From positions 1 to 33,633 of the forward strand of contig NZ_FNGO01000026.1 in assembly GCF_900103135.1 (NCBI RefSeq): a DNA stretch of 33,633 nt. The letters run 5' to 3'. Within the stretch, counting starts at the first letter, position 1; every line of letters starts with the position of its first letter. Origin of the DNA: Halarsenatibacter silvermanii (lineage in GTDB: Bacteria; Bacillota; Halanaerobiia; Halanaerobiales; Halarsenatibacteraceae). The position numbers and the translations under genes are program-made. The notes below the pieces were generated by a model, which made no database searches, was not told the origin of the DNA, and worked only from the letters and a program-made list of their open reading frames with translations. This document shows, one piece after another, positions 1-7,759 of this stretch.

Positions 1-126
1 ATCAAACTCTTCAAGAACTTCCGCTAAAAGTTCTATGAATTTCCTGCGCAGTATCTTCAATAACTCTTCCTCCACACCCTTGAAAGTATCCTGACCATGT
101 AGTACACTTAAAATGAGTTCAATCAT
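1..126 (-). CDS. ISLre2-family (UPF0236) transposase, N-terminal fragment
   Basis: Only the first 42 codons are present; the gene runs off the left edge. The peptide starts MIELILSVLHGQD and continues with a strongly amphipathic, Glu/Leu/Lys-rich helix ending LLAEVLEEFD. That resembles the N-terminus of UPF0236 transposases, which open with a similar charged coiled segment before the catalytic domain. The start is the ATG whose upstream AAGGAG lies 11 bases away. A perfect inverted repeat brackets this ribosome site, suggesting transposase translation is kept low. The family call rests on N-terminal style and on the terminal non-coding structure, so it is tentative; whether the rest of the gene is intact cannot be seen. 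Confidence 0.5.
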   Translation of the reverse strand, partial: MIELILSVLHGQDTFKGVEEELLKILRRKFIELLAEVLEEFD

Positions 127-127
127 T

Positions 128-170
128 GGGTCTCACACTCCTTCTTTTTGGAGGTTGGTGTGTGAGACCC
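128..170 (-). promoter_or_regulatory. Hairpin over the transposase ribosome binding site
   Basis: An 11-bp perfect inverted repeat (GGGTCTCACAC at 128-138, GTGTGAGACCC at 160-170) ends just before the transposase start codon. In the minus-strand RNA its loop holds the AAGGAG site and also an ACCTCC stretch that could pair with it. Such a hairpin would block translation of read-through transcripts, a known way for insertion sequences to limit transposition; its role here is inferred. Confidence 0.5.
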
Positions 171-410
171 ATTCTATATTTCTATACCATTTTCCTGCTT
201 CTACCCACAAAAATAAAACTCAGAGTAAATCTATTATATTTCAGGCAAGAAGTTTTGGATTAGAAATTTTTTGTTAAATTTGGAGGTTGGTGTGTGAGAC
301 CCATTCTATATTTCTATACCATTTTCCTGCTTCTACCCACAAAAATAAAACTCAGAGTAAATCTATTATATTTCAGGCAAGAAGTTTTGGATTAGAAATT
401 TTTTGTTAAA
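147..410. repeat. Perfect tandem duplication, 2 x 132 bp
   Basis: Bases 147-278 and 279-410 are identical by direct reading, head to tail with no spacer. Each unit carries one copy of the GTGTGAGACCC hairpin arm followed by AT-rich non-coding sequence ending TTTTTTGTTAAA. The duplicated unit is the end of the insertion sequence on the side of the transposase start. A slippage or recombination event at the element's end is a simple explanation. An assembly duplication is possible but less likely, given the clean junction. Confidence 0.85.
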
Positions 411-450
411 AATTTTACAATTATAAAAAATAATCATCGATTAAGAAGGA

Positions 451-472
451 AATTGAATAAATTTATTCAATT
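451..472. repeat. 22-bp perfect palindrome, possible operator
   Basis: AATTGAATAAA is followed immediately by its exact reverse complement. It sits about 80 bases upstream of the first promoter of the BCCT gene. Palindromes of this length commonly bind dimeric repressors or activators, but an AT-rich self-complementary run can also occur by chance. Confidence 0.3.
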
Positions 473-552
473 AAATAATTAAGACATGCTTACGGCATAA
501 CATAAAGGAAAAGACATTGTACGACATTGGTCTATTATAGATTAAATAGATG

Positions 553-581
553 TTGAAATTTTAGGAAAGTAGTACTATAAT
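553..581 (+). promoter_or_regulatory. Promoter P1 for the BCCT transporter gene
   Basis: TTGAAA and TATAAT are separated by exactly 17 bases, a near-consensus sigma-A promoter. No other gene lies between it and the BCCT start. Confidence 0.55.
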
Positions 582-650
582 AATTAAATAGAGTATGACT
601 TAAACAGTTTTAATATGGTTTTAGATTTTTTGCCCAGGAATAATGCAGTT

Positions 651-679
651 TTGCATAAATAGTTATAGAGTAATATAAT
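651..679 (+). promoter_or_regulatory. Promoter P2 for the BCCT transporter gene
   Basis: TTGCAT, a 17-base spacer and TATAAT. It lies about 100 bases downstream of P1, so the transporter appears to have tandem promoters, which would fit osmotically modulated expression. The predicted transcript has a leader of roughly 155 bases. Confidence 0.6.
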
Positions 680-841
680 TAATTTTAAAAATTATAAAAC
701 AAGTTTAAAATGTAGAGTCGAGGAGGTGATAAATTTATTAGCCGGAGCATGCTGGTGACAGGCCAATGATTAAACTTGAGGGATGCCGGTAGATTTTATT
801 ATGAAATTGAAAACAGTAAAAGTTTACAAGGAGGGTTAATA

Positions 842-2479
842 ATGCCCCAAGAAGATAAGGAACATATGAAGATGGAAGGCAGGAAATTCGGTAACTATAA
901 AGATCGATCTACCTTCTGGGTATCTCTGGTCGTGGTAATTACCTTCGTCCTCTTCGGCATTTTTATGCCGGAAAGAGCCGAAGAAGTATTTGGTGAAGTA
1001 TTTAACTGGATGATGGTTAATACCGGCTGGGCTTTCATTCTGGGAGCCTCTTTCTTCCTAATTATGGCACTAGTCATGTTTATTACCCCTATAGGCCAGA
1101 TAAAGCTCGGTAAGCCGGATGAAGAGCCTGAGTACAACGTTTATTCCTGGTTCGGTATGCTCTTCAGCTGTGGTATGGGAATTGGCCTGCTGTTCTGGGG
1201 TGTTTCAGAGCCTATAAATCATTATATCTGGCCGGCGATTTCAGAAGCAGAAACAGCAGGTGCTGCACATGAAGCTATGAGATTTTCCTTCTTTCACTGG
1301 GGACTTCATCCCTGGGGAATTTATGCAATAGTGGCTGGTTCTCTGGCCTATTTTTCCTATCGCAAAGGTCTGCCGATGATGCTCAGCTCCACGCTTCATC
1401 CCATACTCGGTGATGATGGTATATACGGTTTCTGGGGTAATGTGGTTAACATCATCGGAGTATTTGCGACCCTCTTTGGCCTGGCCACCTCGCTGGGTTT
1501 GGGAGCCATGCAGATCGGAGCCGGTCTTGAAACACTTTTTGGCATTGCCAACACCGGTGGTTTGCAGGTGGCAATAGTCGCTGTGGTTACCTGTGTGGCA
1601 GTTATCTCAACCTATACGGGTATAGACAAAGGGATTAAATACCTGAGTACTCTCAATATAACCATAGCTATTATTCTGTTGATACTGGTCTTTATTCTGG
1701 GACCTACGATATTCATTCTGGATATCACCACTCATGGAATTGGTGAATATCTCCAGAACATCGTCGGAGACTCATTCATGCTGGATGCTGCCGGAGAGGG
1801 AATTCGCGGTGACTGGTATGAAGCATGGACGATCTTTTACTGGGCCTGGTGGATAGCCTGGGCACCTTTTGTTGGCACCTTTGTCGCCCGCGTTTCCCGG
1901 GGAAGAACGATAAGACAGTTCGTCCTGGGAGTGCTGCTGGTCCCCACTGCGGTCAGCATGGTCTGGTTTGGTGTTTTTGGAGGTTCTGCTCTGCACTTTG
2001 AACATGTTGAAGAAGTCGGTACCATTATTGAGGCAATAGGTGTAGATGAGGCCATGGGCTTTTTCGAGTCGCTGCAGCTTTTCCCGGCCTCCCAGATATT
2101 GATATTTGCCGCTATGACTTCGGTAGCAGTTTTCTTCGCCACCTCCTCGGACTCGGGAACTTATGTTGCCGGAATGCTGACTTCCGGTGGAGATCCCGAT
2201 CCGCCGCTGCCTTTGAGAGTAATCTGGGGTGTTCTTGAGGGTTCGATAGCTGCAGTTCTGCTCTTTACCGGCGGTCTGTCTGCCCTGCAGACTTCTTCTC
2301 TGATCGGCGGTTTGCCCTTTATGATAGTGATGCTTGTCATGGTATACTGCCTCTTCAAAGCTCTATTTGAAGAACTCAGGGAGGGAACACTGCCCAAAGA
2401 GAGAAAGCGAATATATGAGGCCATTGAAGAGCTACAGGAAAGACATGAAGAGATCGATGTTATGACTGAAAATGAATAA
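842..2479 (+). CDS. BCCT-family betaine/choline/carnitine transporter
   Basis: Sodium- or proton-coupled uptake of a trimethylammonium compatible solute, most likely glycine betaine, across the cytoplasmic membrane. The 545-residue protein has about twelve hydrophobic segments. It shows the family hallmarks: the glycine-rich GMGIG at about 111-115 and the tryptophan-rich signature FYWAWWIAWAPFVGTF followed by SRGRTIR at about 332-358. The C-terminus is a charged, probably coiled tail (about 515-545), which in relatives senses osmotic stress. I chose the ATG preceded by AAGGAGGG at seven bases; an in-frame TTG 22 codons upstream lacks a ribosome site. It is a single-gene unit with two promoters and a shared terminator. 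Betaine as substrate is inferred from GMGIG and the halophilic setting; choline or carnitine cannot be excluded. Confidence 0.9.
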   Translation: MPQEDKEHMKMEGRKFGNYKDRSTFWVSLVVVITFVLFGIFMPERAEEVFGEVFNWMMVNTGWAFILGASFFLIMALVMFITPIGQIKLGKPDEEPEYNVYSWFGMLFSCGMGIGLLFWGVSEPINHYIWPAISEAETAGAAHEAMRFSFFHWGLHPWGIYAIVAGSLAYFSYRKGLPMMLSSTLHPILGDDGIYGFWGNVVNIIGVFATLFGLATSLGLGAMQIGAGLETLFGIANTGGLQVAIVAVVTCVAVISTYTGIDKGIKYLSTLNITIAIILLILVFILGPTIFILDITTHGIGEYLQNIVGDSFMLDAAGEGIRGDWYEAWTIFYWAWWIAWAPFVGTFVARVSRGRTIRQFVLGVLLVPTAVSMVWFGVFGGSALHFEHVEEVGTIIEAIGVDEAMGFFESLQLFPASQILIFAAMTSVAVFFATSSDSGTYVAGMLTSGGDPDPPLPLRVIWGVLEGSIAAVLLFTGGLSALQTSSLIGGLPFMIVMLVMVYCLFKALFEELREGTLPKERKRIYEAIEELQERHEEIDVMTENE

Positions 2480-2540
2480 TAAGAAAAAGTTGAGGTAATT
2501 TGGAATGATGTAACTACATTTAGCATTTGATAATGATATC

Positions 2541-2580
2541 AAAAACCCCCACCAGCCTGCTTCAGGATGGTGGGGGTTTT
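2541..2580. terminator. Bidirectional terminator between BCCT gene and activase gene
   Basis: An A-run, CCCCCACCA, an inner CCTG/CAGG pair, TGGTGGGGG and a T-run form one strong hairpin with A/T tails on both sides. It can end both the rightward BCCT transcript and the leftward activase transcript, whose stop codon lies about 50 bases away. Confidence 0.85.
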
Positions 2581-2631
2581 GAAGTTGATTTATAAAGAGG
2601 GTACTTTCAGCTGAAATTTGTTATATTGTAT

Positions 2632-5600
2632 TTATCTTGTTGCCTGCTGCTTATCGATAAATTCGTTTATTCTTCTCACCTGAAGACAGAAAGCTTCCAG
2701 TCTGGCTTCGATCACCTGCGGAAAGGCGCTGCCATCGGATTCTATGGCCAGGAAGGGAAGTGAGGAGAACTTTTTCAGCACCTTTCTTGTCGTTTCATCA
2801 TCGCTGTAAAGATGGGATTTTTTCTCTTCAAGCTTATCTTTGATGATCGATTCTGAAACCCGATGATGCATGCAGCCAAAGGGGCCTATAGCAATTATTC
2901 CTTCCACGTGATCTATAAGCTCGGCTATGGCGCCGCCGATTGTCAGTATCGTTTCACCTGTCAGTTTTTCCGACATTAACTCTCCCCCCGCCTCGACCAG
3001 CTCGTCTATTTCTACGGTATGATTGGAGCAGAGTCCGGAAGAAGCAAATATATTTCGCACATCTTTTTCAATCTTGCTTTTATAGAAATTGCTGACCTTG
3101 TTTTTTACCCGGTCCAGAAAAGAGGGATCTTCATAATTATCTGTCTTCTGGGTCATATAATCCACATAATACAGCCACTCTATAATTGGAGCCACCTTGG
3201 TAACAATGCCTTTTTGAGCAAGTTTATCGACCAGAAAGCGTCGGGAAAATTCATCGTTCCGCACATAAATTTCGCCTGTAAGTGCAACTTTTTCCACCTC
3301 TTCATATGGTTTGACCAGGTCGATTTCTGCCAGTCTTTTTGATTCCTTTTTAAGAACCCTTTTTAATCCCCACCAGGACTTGCTCGAAAGAGCAGAGAAG
3401 ATTTTCTTTTTGCTTTCAGCAAAGATCTCCTTACCTTTTTCTGGATCCACAGCGAGAGCGGAAATGGCGCTGTAAATATCCTCCAGGACATCAGCTACAG
3501 CCAGAGCCTGCCAGGCACGCATGAGAAATTTGCTCCCCAGTTCTTTATAACCGGGGCCGCTGTCCATAACCATAAGCCCTACATTCTTCAATTTTTTATC
3601 TTTTATTACCTCTTCCATCATCACACTGTACTGTCCCAGCCGGCAGGGGCCGGATGATTCAGCCATAAAATAGATCATCACATCTTCAGTATCTTTATCA
3701 TCGGCGTAATTGAGCATTGTTCCCAGAGTCAAAATAAAAGGCAGACATTCTTTGCCGGTTGCGTGAGCTTTTCCGCGTTTTAACTCATCTTCGCCTGGAG
3801 GCTGGCAGGCAACTGTGTCGATACCTTTATACTGCATGGCAGAGGCAACAGCTTTAGTCGCCATTCCTCCCATGGAGGGAATAAGCAGTTTCACCCGGTC
3901 ACTGGATAACGGCAGCACCTCTCCTTCAGAAGTTCTGACCTTTATTTCGCCGCTGTTAATTTTGGCTCTGGCAATACTGAATTCTTCTTTTTTTTCGTCG
4001 GCAGTCTCTCCCACATCCTTTTCGATGCTTCTGTATCTGTCAACCACGTCCAGAAAAGCTTCAATTCTGGTATTTACACCGACATCAGCTGTATGGCTGT
4101 CGAGTTCGAGTGTCAGAGAGGGCTTGGTACCGTTGACCTTGCGGAAATAGTTGACCAAAAATGAATCCGGGCCGCAGCTGAAGTTGGTAATGTAAGTTCC
4201 GAATAACTGATTATGCCGGCTGACAAATCTGGTGCCCTTCATTATTTTCTGGCCCATCGACCAGTACATATTTTGAGAAACCTCTTCGTCCTCGAAAGGT
4301 AGCATATCAAATGAAAGGACAATTTGTTTTTGAGAGGCGAACTTATGAGGTATACCGAGATTAGTTTCGGAGGCAAAGGCGTTATAAGGGCGGCCAAAAA
4401 TGACGGCAGCTTTACTCTCGGGATTATTCTCCAGGTGTTCCAGCACAGATCTGCCCATATTTTTCAATTTATACTTGAAGTCCTCCTGAGAGGCTACCCC
4501 CCGGGCAAAAGCTGTTTCTGCCTCCGCTCTGCTGGCGCCCAATTTATCTGCCATCTCCAAAAACTCTTCCCGTACTGCGGCAAAACCGTCCTTAAAATCG
4601 AGCACGGGGGAGAGGACATTGTCTTCCTCCAGTTCGGGCCAGCTGGCGGAAAGATAATAGGGCTCGCCCTGGGCCATAGGGCAGAGGATGCTTTCCTCGG
4701 GGCCTTTTTCTACGTGCAGTCCTTTAACATGCGGCAAAAAGATATAATCAAGATCTTTTTTCAGGAGATTGTGCATATAACCATGACTGATTTCCACGGG
4801 ATAACAGAAAGCAGCCGACTGCTGCTGTATTCCGGCTTCTTCCGCTTCATCCGGCATCACGACCTCGAAACCCAGCTCGGCAAAGAAAGTGGAATAAAAA
4901 GGGAGAAGTTCATGAACAGTCAAAGATCTATTAAAGCCGACTTTACCTCTGCGCGGGGAGGATTCGTCTGAATTTATATCTTCGTTTTCTGGATGAGCAA
5001 AAAATTCATTGAAGAGAAGTTTCTCCCTTTTTTTGACCAGATTTAAATCGTCCATATTATGATCGTTCTCGCCGTCAAGAGTCATATATTTATTGCAGAT
5101 GCCGCCAAAGGTATGCTGTTCGCCGGCAACCTCCAAAACGTTGATTTTGCATTTTCTGTCACAATCGCTGCTGCCGCCGCGGCAGATGAAATCGTTAATT
5201 TTATCCACTTCCCTATCTTTTAACTCCTCCAGATCGAATTCTTTTTTTTCTACTAGCCCCAGATCCATCTGCCTTTTAGTTTCTAAAGCGACTCCAAATG
5301 CCCCCATTAATCCTGGTTCGGGCGGGACTATAATTTCTTTTCCGGTCAGAGCGGCCATGGCCATAGGAACTGCCTCGTTATAGCAAACCCCCCCCTGCAT
5401 AAATACTTTATCTCCGATGGGACGATTGCCCTTAACTCTGTTTTTATAGTTCTGGCAAATAGAATAGACCAGGCCGGCACTTATATTATTAACATTTATG
5501 CCTTCCTGTATTGCATTTTTTATGTCACTTCCTATAAAGGCAGAGCACTGATCATTAAAATTGGGAGGATTTTCAGCTTTAAGAGCAATGTCGGCTATAT

Positions 5601-6951
5601 CTTCCATAGCGATATCGAGAGATTCCTCCGCCGATTCCTCCAGAAAAGAACCCGTGCCCGCTGAGCAGGCTTCATTCATGGCGTAATTTGTGGGCACACC
5701 GTTGACCAGGTAAGTATATTTCGCGTCCTGACCTCCGATTTCAAATATGGTATCAACATCGGGATCAAAATGGACTGCCCCGGCTGCGTGAGCAATTATC
5801 TCGTTAATCACAGATTCGGTGAGCGCATGGAGGCCGGTTATTCTCCGTCCGGAACCTGTCACTCCCAGGCCTATCAAAGAAATATCTACATCGCCGATCT
5901 GTTCATTCAGGCTGGCATAACACTCACGGGCGGCGTTTACCGGATCCCCGCTGGTTCTAAGATATTCGGAGGCCAGAAGCTTATCATCCTTCGCTCTGAT
6001 TATCACTGCTTTGGTAGTGGTTGAACCGACATCGAGCCCCAGGATGCACTCATCATTTTCCCGAGCATCTGCTGTTTCAATTTCATGAAAGGTAACCCTG
6101 TCGCGGTAATCTCTTAAAGGCGGGAGATAATCAAAAGGATCGCTGCCCTGCTCGAACATTTTTTCGGGGGAAGATATTTCTTCCCCGCTGTCGAGAGCCC
6201 AGATGGCAGCGCCTATAGCCTCAAAATAAAAGGCTTCTTCAGGAACTACGACCTCATGCACCCTCTTTTTGAGATAATTGATAACTACTTCGTTGCGGGC
6301 AAGTCCCCCTACCAGCATTACGGATTTTGCTCCGGCTTTATGAATTAACTCCATCATCTTATCGACCATCATCTGACAGAGCCCGGCAACAATTCTGCCT
6401 TTACTCATACCCTTGTTAAGGGCATGAGTACAATCACTTTTGCAAAAAACTGAACAGCGACCGGAAACTCTGTAGGGATTATCGGTATCAGCAATCCGGG
6501 TGGCTTCATCAAGGTTTAGCCCCATTCTTTTTACCTGCTGCAGGAAAAACTCGCCGGTCCCGGAGGCACATTTGCTGCCGGTATAGACGTTGATCATTTT
6601 CCCTTCATCGTCGAGCTCATAAACCATAAAGGTCTCCCCACCGGCAGATATAATAGCGTCCACGTCACCGCAATTTATTTTATCCTTTCCGGCCAAAAAA
6701 TCATAGGTTATTTCTGTAGCTTCGGGTTCAGATAAGGAAGGTGCATCGACCAGTGACTTGAATTTTCTGCCTGTAACACCGATTTTATTTCCGGCAGTGT
6801 TTTTTTCATTGATCAAATCTATCAGGGAGTCTTTTACGTCACCTTCATGGGAGCGGGCTGTCATGTTCTTTATCTCTATACCATTTTCTGTTTTCTGAAC
6901 TTCGACAGATTTTATATTGGAAGCTCCCATGCAGATTCCCGTTGAAATCAT
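2632..6951 (-). CDS. Large fused acyl-CoA dehydratase activase-like protein (BadF/HgdC ATPase + DUF2229 + HgdB-like)
   Basis: A 1439-residue cytoplasmic protein related to the ATP-driven activators of 2-hydroxyacyl-CoA dehydratases and benzoyl-CoA reductases. Order of domains: a first ASKHA-fold domain (about 1-255, with CASGTGEF and the Cys-rich CSVFCKSDC), a second complete ASKHA domain (about 300-560: LGLDVGSTTTKAV, EIGGQDAKY, NEACSAGTGSF, FMQGGVCYNEA), a DUF2229 region and an HgdB-like C-terminal part (about 1040-1400). The conserved cysteines between the ASKHA lobes should hold a bridging [4Fe-4S] cluster. The first domain has a degenerate phosphate loop (GICMGASN), so only the second may use ATP well. 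Start: ATG after AAAGGAGG. No separate dehydratase gene is adjacent. Such fused proteins are common in anaerobic Firmicutes but their substrate is unknown; relatives of the double-cubane-cluster reductases are the closest mechanistic analogy. Confidence 0.85.
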   Translation of the reverse strand: MISTGICMGASNIKSVEVQKTENGIEIKNMTARSHEGDVKDSLIDLINEKNTAGNKIGVTGRKFKSLVDAPSLSEPEATEITYDFLAGKDKINCGDVDAIISAGGETFMVYELDDEGKMINVYTGSKCASGTGEFFLQQVKRMGLNLDEATRIADTDNPYRVSGRCSVFCKSDCTHALNKGMSKGRIVAGLCQMMVDKMMELIHKAGAKSVMLVGGLARNEVVINYLKKRVHEVVVPEEAFYFEAIGAAIWALDSGEEISSPEKMFEQGSDPFDYLPPLRDYRDRVTFHEIETADARENDECILGLDVGSTTTKAVIIRAKDDKLLASEYLRTSGDPVNAARECYASLNEQIGDVDISLIGLGVTGSGRRITGLHALTESVINEIIAHAAGAVHFDPDVDTIFEIGGQDAKYTYLVNGVPTNYAMNEACSAGTGSFLEESAEESLDIAMEDIADIALKAENPPNFNDQCSAFIGSDIKNAIQEGINVNNISAGLVYSICQNYKNRVKGNRPIGDKVFMQGGVCYNEAVPMAMAALTGKEIIVPPEPGLMGAFGVALETKRQMDLGLVEKKEFDLEELKDREVDKINDFICRGGSSDCDRKCKINVLEVAGEQHTFGGICNKYMTLDGENDHNMDDLNLVKKREKLLFNEFFAHPENEDINSDESSPRRGKVGFNRSLTVHELLPFYSTFFAELGFEVVMPDEAEEAGIQQQSAAFCYPVEISHGYMHNLLKKDLDYIFLPHVKGLHVEKGPEESILCPMAQGEPYYLSASWPELEEDNVLSPVLDFKDGFAAVREEFLEMADKLGASRAEAETAFARGVASQEDFKYKLKNMGRSVLEHLENNPESKAAVIFGRPYNAFASETNLGIPHKFASQKQIVLSFDMLPFEDEEVSQNMYWSMGQKIMKGTRFVSRHNQLFGTYITNFSCGPDSFLVNYFRKVNGTKPSLTLELDSHTADVGVNTRIEAFLDVVDRYRSIEKDVGETADEKKEEFSIARAKINSGEIKVRTSEGEVLPLSSDRVKLLIPSMGGMATKAVASAMQYKGIDTVACQPPGEDELKRGKAHATGKECLPFILTLGTMLNYADDKDTEDVMIYFMAESSGPCRLGQYSVMMEEVIKDKKLKNVGLMVMDSGPGYKELGSKFLMRAWQALAVADVLEDIYSAISALAVDPEKGKEIFAESKKKIFSALSSKSWWGLKRVLKKESKRLAEIDLVKPYEEVEKVALTGEIYVRNDEFSRRFLVDKLAQKGIVTKVAPIIEWLYYVDYMTQKTDNYEDPSFLDRVKNKVSNFYKSKIEKDVRNIFASSGLCSNHTVEIDELVEAGGELMSEKLTGETILTIGGAIAELIDHVEGIIAIGPFGCMHHRVSESIIKDKLEEKKSHLYSDDETTRKVLKKFSSLPFLAIESDGSAFPQVIEARLEAFCLQVRRINEFIDKQQATR

Positions 6952-6998
6952 TTTTTGAATCCTCCTTTAAATATAAGTCTGTTTTAGCCTCTATAATA

Positions 6999-7007
6999 TG
7001 TTATAAT
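6999..7007 (+). promoter_or_regulatory. Extended -10 promoter for the plsY-like gene
   Basis: TGTTATAAT is a full extended -10 element (TG-n-TATAAT); the -35 position reads CTGTTT and is poor, as is usual for extended -10 promoters. It overlaps the leftward activase promoter, so the two divergent genes share this control region. Confidence 0.5.
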
Positions 7008-7028
7008 AGAAATCGAACAAAATTGCAA
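7000..7028 (-). promoter_or_regulatory. Promoter for the activase gene
   Basis: On the minus strand, TTGCAA, a 17-base spacer and TATAAC. The distance to the activase ATG is about 50 bases. It overlaps the divergent extended -10 promoter. Confidence 0.5.
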
Positions 7029-7062
7029 ATAAACTCAACCTCTTCATTAAGGAAAGGGGATT

Positions 7063-7653
7063 TTGAAATTGAATCTGATTTTGCTGCTGTCCGCCCTGCT
7101 GGGATACGTTCTAGGAAGCTTTCCTTCAGCAGTAATATTTGCCAGGCAGAAGGGAATAGAAGACATCAGGAAAACGGGCAGCGGTAATATGGGGACTTTC
7201 AATGTTCTGAGAACTGCTGGTAAAGGTCCTGCTTTTAAAACGCTGGCCGCTGATGTTTTGAAAGGCGTGGGGGCAGCGGCTGCTGCTTATTTTATTTTTT
7301 CTGAAGCAGGAAAAACCAGCATATATTTTGCCGGAATGGGGGCTGTTTTGGGTCATATGTTTCCCGTATTCGCCGGCTTTCAGGGCGGGAAAAGTCTGGC
7401 GGCCTTTTCCGGCGTTTTGTTGATTATCTCACCCGCTCTGCTTGCGGGGATACTGGCAGCATGGATCTTAATGTATCATATTTTTAACCGAATAGCTGTA
7501 AGCTCCTTTATAGCTTTCTGCCTGCTGCCATCGCTGATCGAGATCATATATGCCGGGGCGGGCGAGCGTTTAATTTTTTTAATGGCTGCTGGTGGATTTA
7601 TCGGTTTAAGACACAGGGGAGATCTATCAGAGGATATAAAGAGTTTAATTTAA
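7063..7653 (+). CDS. plsY: PlsY-family acyl-phosphate:glycerol-3-phosphate acyltransferase (divergent)
   Basis: Integral membrane enzyme that would move an acyl group from acyl-phosphate to glycerol 3-phosphate, the first step of phospholipid synthesis. The 196-residue protein has about five hydrophobic segments and recognisable family motifs: GSGNMGTFNVLRTAGK at about 41-56 (usual form GSGNxGATNxxRxxG) and GHMFPVFAGFQGGKS at about 98-112 (usual form ends GGKGVAT). The changes ATN to TFN and KGVAT to KSLAA fall in substrate-binding motifs, and the usual C-terminal RL-x-GTE is absent. It may therefore be a paralogue of altered specificity rather than the housekeeping enzyme. Start: TTG after GGAAAGGGG; no ATG fits. 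It stands alone, divergent from the activase. Confidence 0.75.
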   Translation: MKLNLILLLSALLGYVLGSFPSAVIFARQKGIEDIRKTGSGNMGTFNVLRTAGKGPAFKTLAADVLKGVGAAAAAYFIFSEAGKTSIYFAGMGAVLGHMFPVFAGFQGGKSLAAFSGVLLIISPALLAGILAAWILMYHIFNRIAVSSFIAFCLLPSLIEIIYAGAGERLIFLMAAGGFIGLRHRGDLSEDIKSLI

Positions 7654-7673
7654 TTGGTCTGACAAACAAAAAC

Positions 7674-7694
7674 CCTGTCCGCTTTCCGGACAGG
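7674..7694 (-). terminator. Terminator of the downstream rpoD gene
   Basis: CCTGTCCG and CGGACAGG form an 8-bp perfect stem. On the minus strand it is followed by TTTTTGTTTG, so it ends the leftward sigma factor transcript; on the plus strand the tail is not T-rich, though it could still act weakly for the plsY-like gene. Confidence 0.75.
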
Positions 7695-7759
7695 TGACAG
7701 TTAAATAAATTGATGCATTGAATTATCCATTTTTAAAAAGAAAGATGTCAGAAAAGAAC

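Larger units (their letters stand above)
1..410 (-). mobile_element. Edge of an ISLre2-like insertion sequence (partial)
   Basis: The window opens inside an insertion sequence: the first codons of a UPF0236/ISLre2-type transposase read leftward off the edge, preceded by a hairpin over its ribosome site and by a non-coding terminal segment present twice in tandem. The outer boundary is placed at the end of the second repeat copy because ordinary AT-rich leader sequence follows. No terminal inverted repeat or target duplication can be confirmed, since the other end lies outside the window. Confidence 0.5.
411..841. other. AT-rich intergenic leader upstream of the BCCT gene
   Basis: No convincing gene is seen. 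The stretch holds a 22-bp perfect palindrome (451-472), two sigma-A-type promoters pointing right, and a leader of about 160 bases. At 721-729 lies an almost full anti-16S match, AGGAGGTGAT, not followed by a canonical start at normal distance; from there a ten-residue frame beginning at ATT 737 (or ATG 749) ends at TGA 767. It could be a leader peptide or the scar of an older gene start. Confidence 0.6.

Noticed and set aside
4324-4971. A 215-codon plus-strand open frame inside the activase gene
   Set aside because: It is antisense to a well-supported coding region, has no family resemblance and no promoter or terminator.
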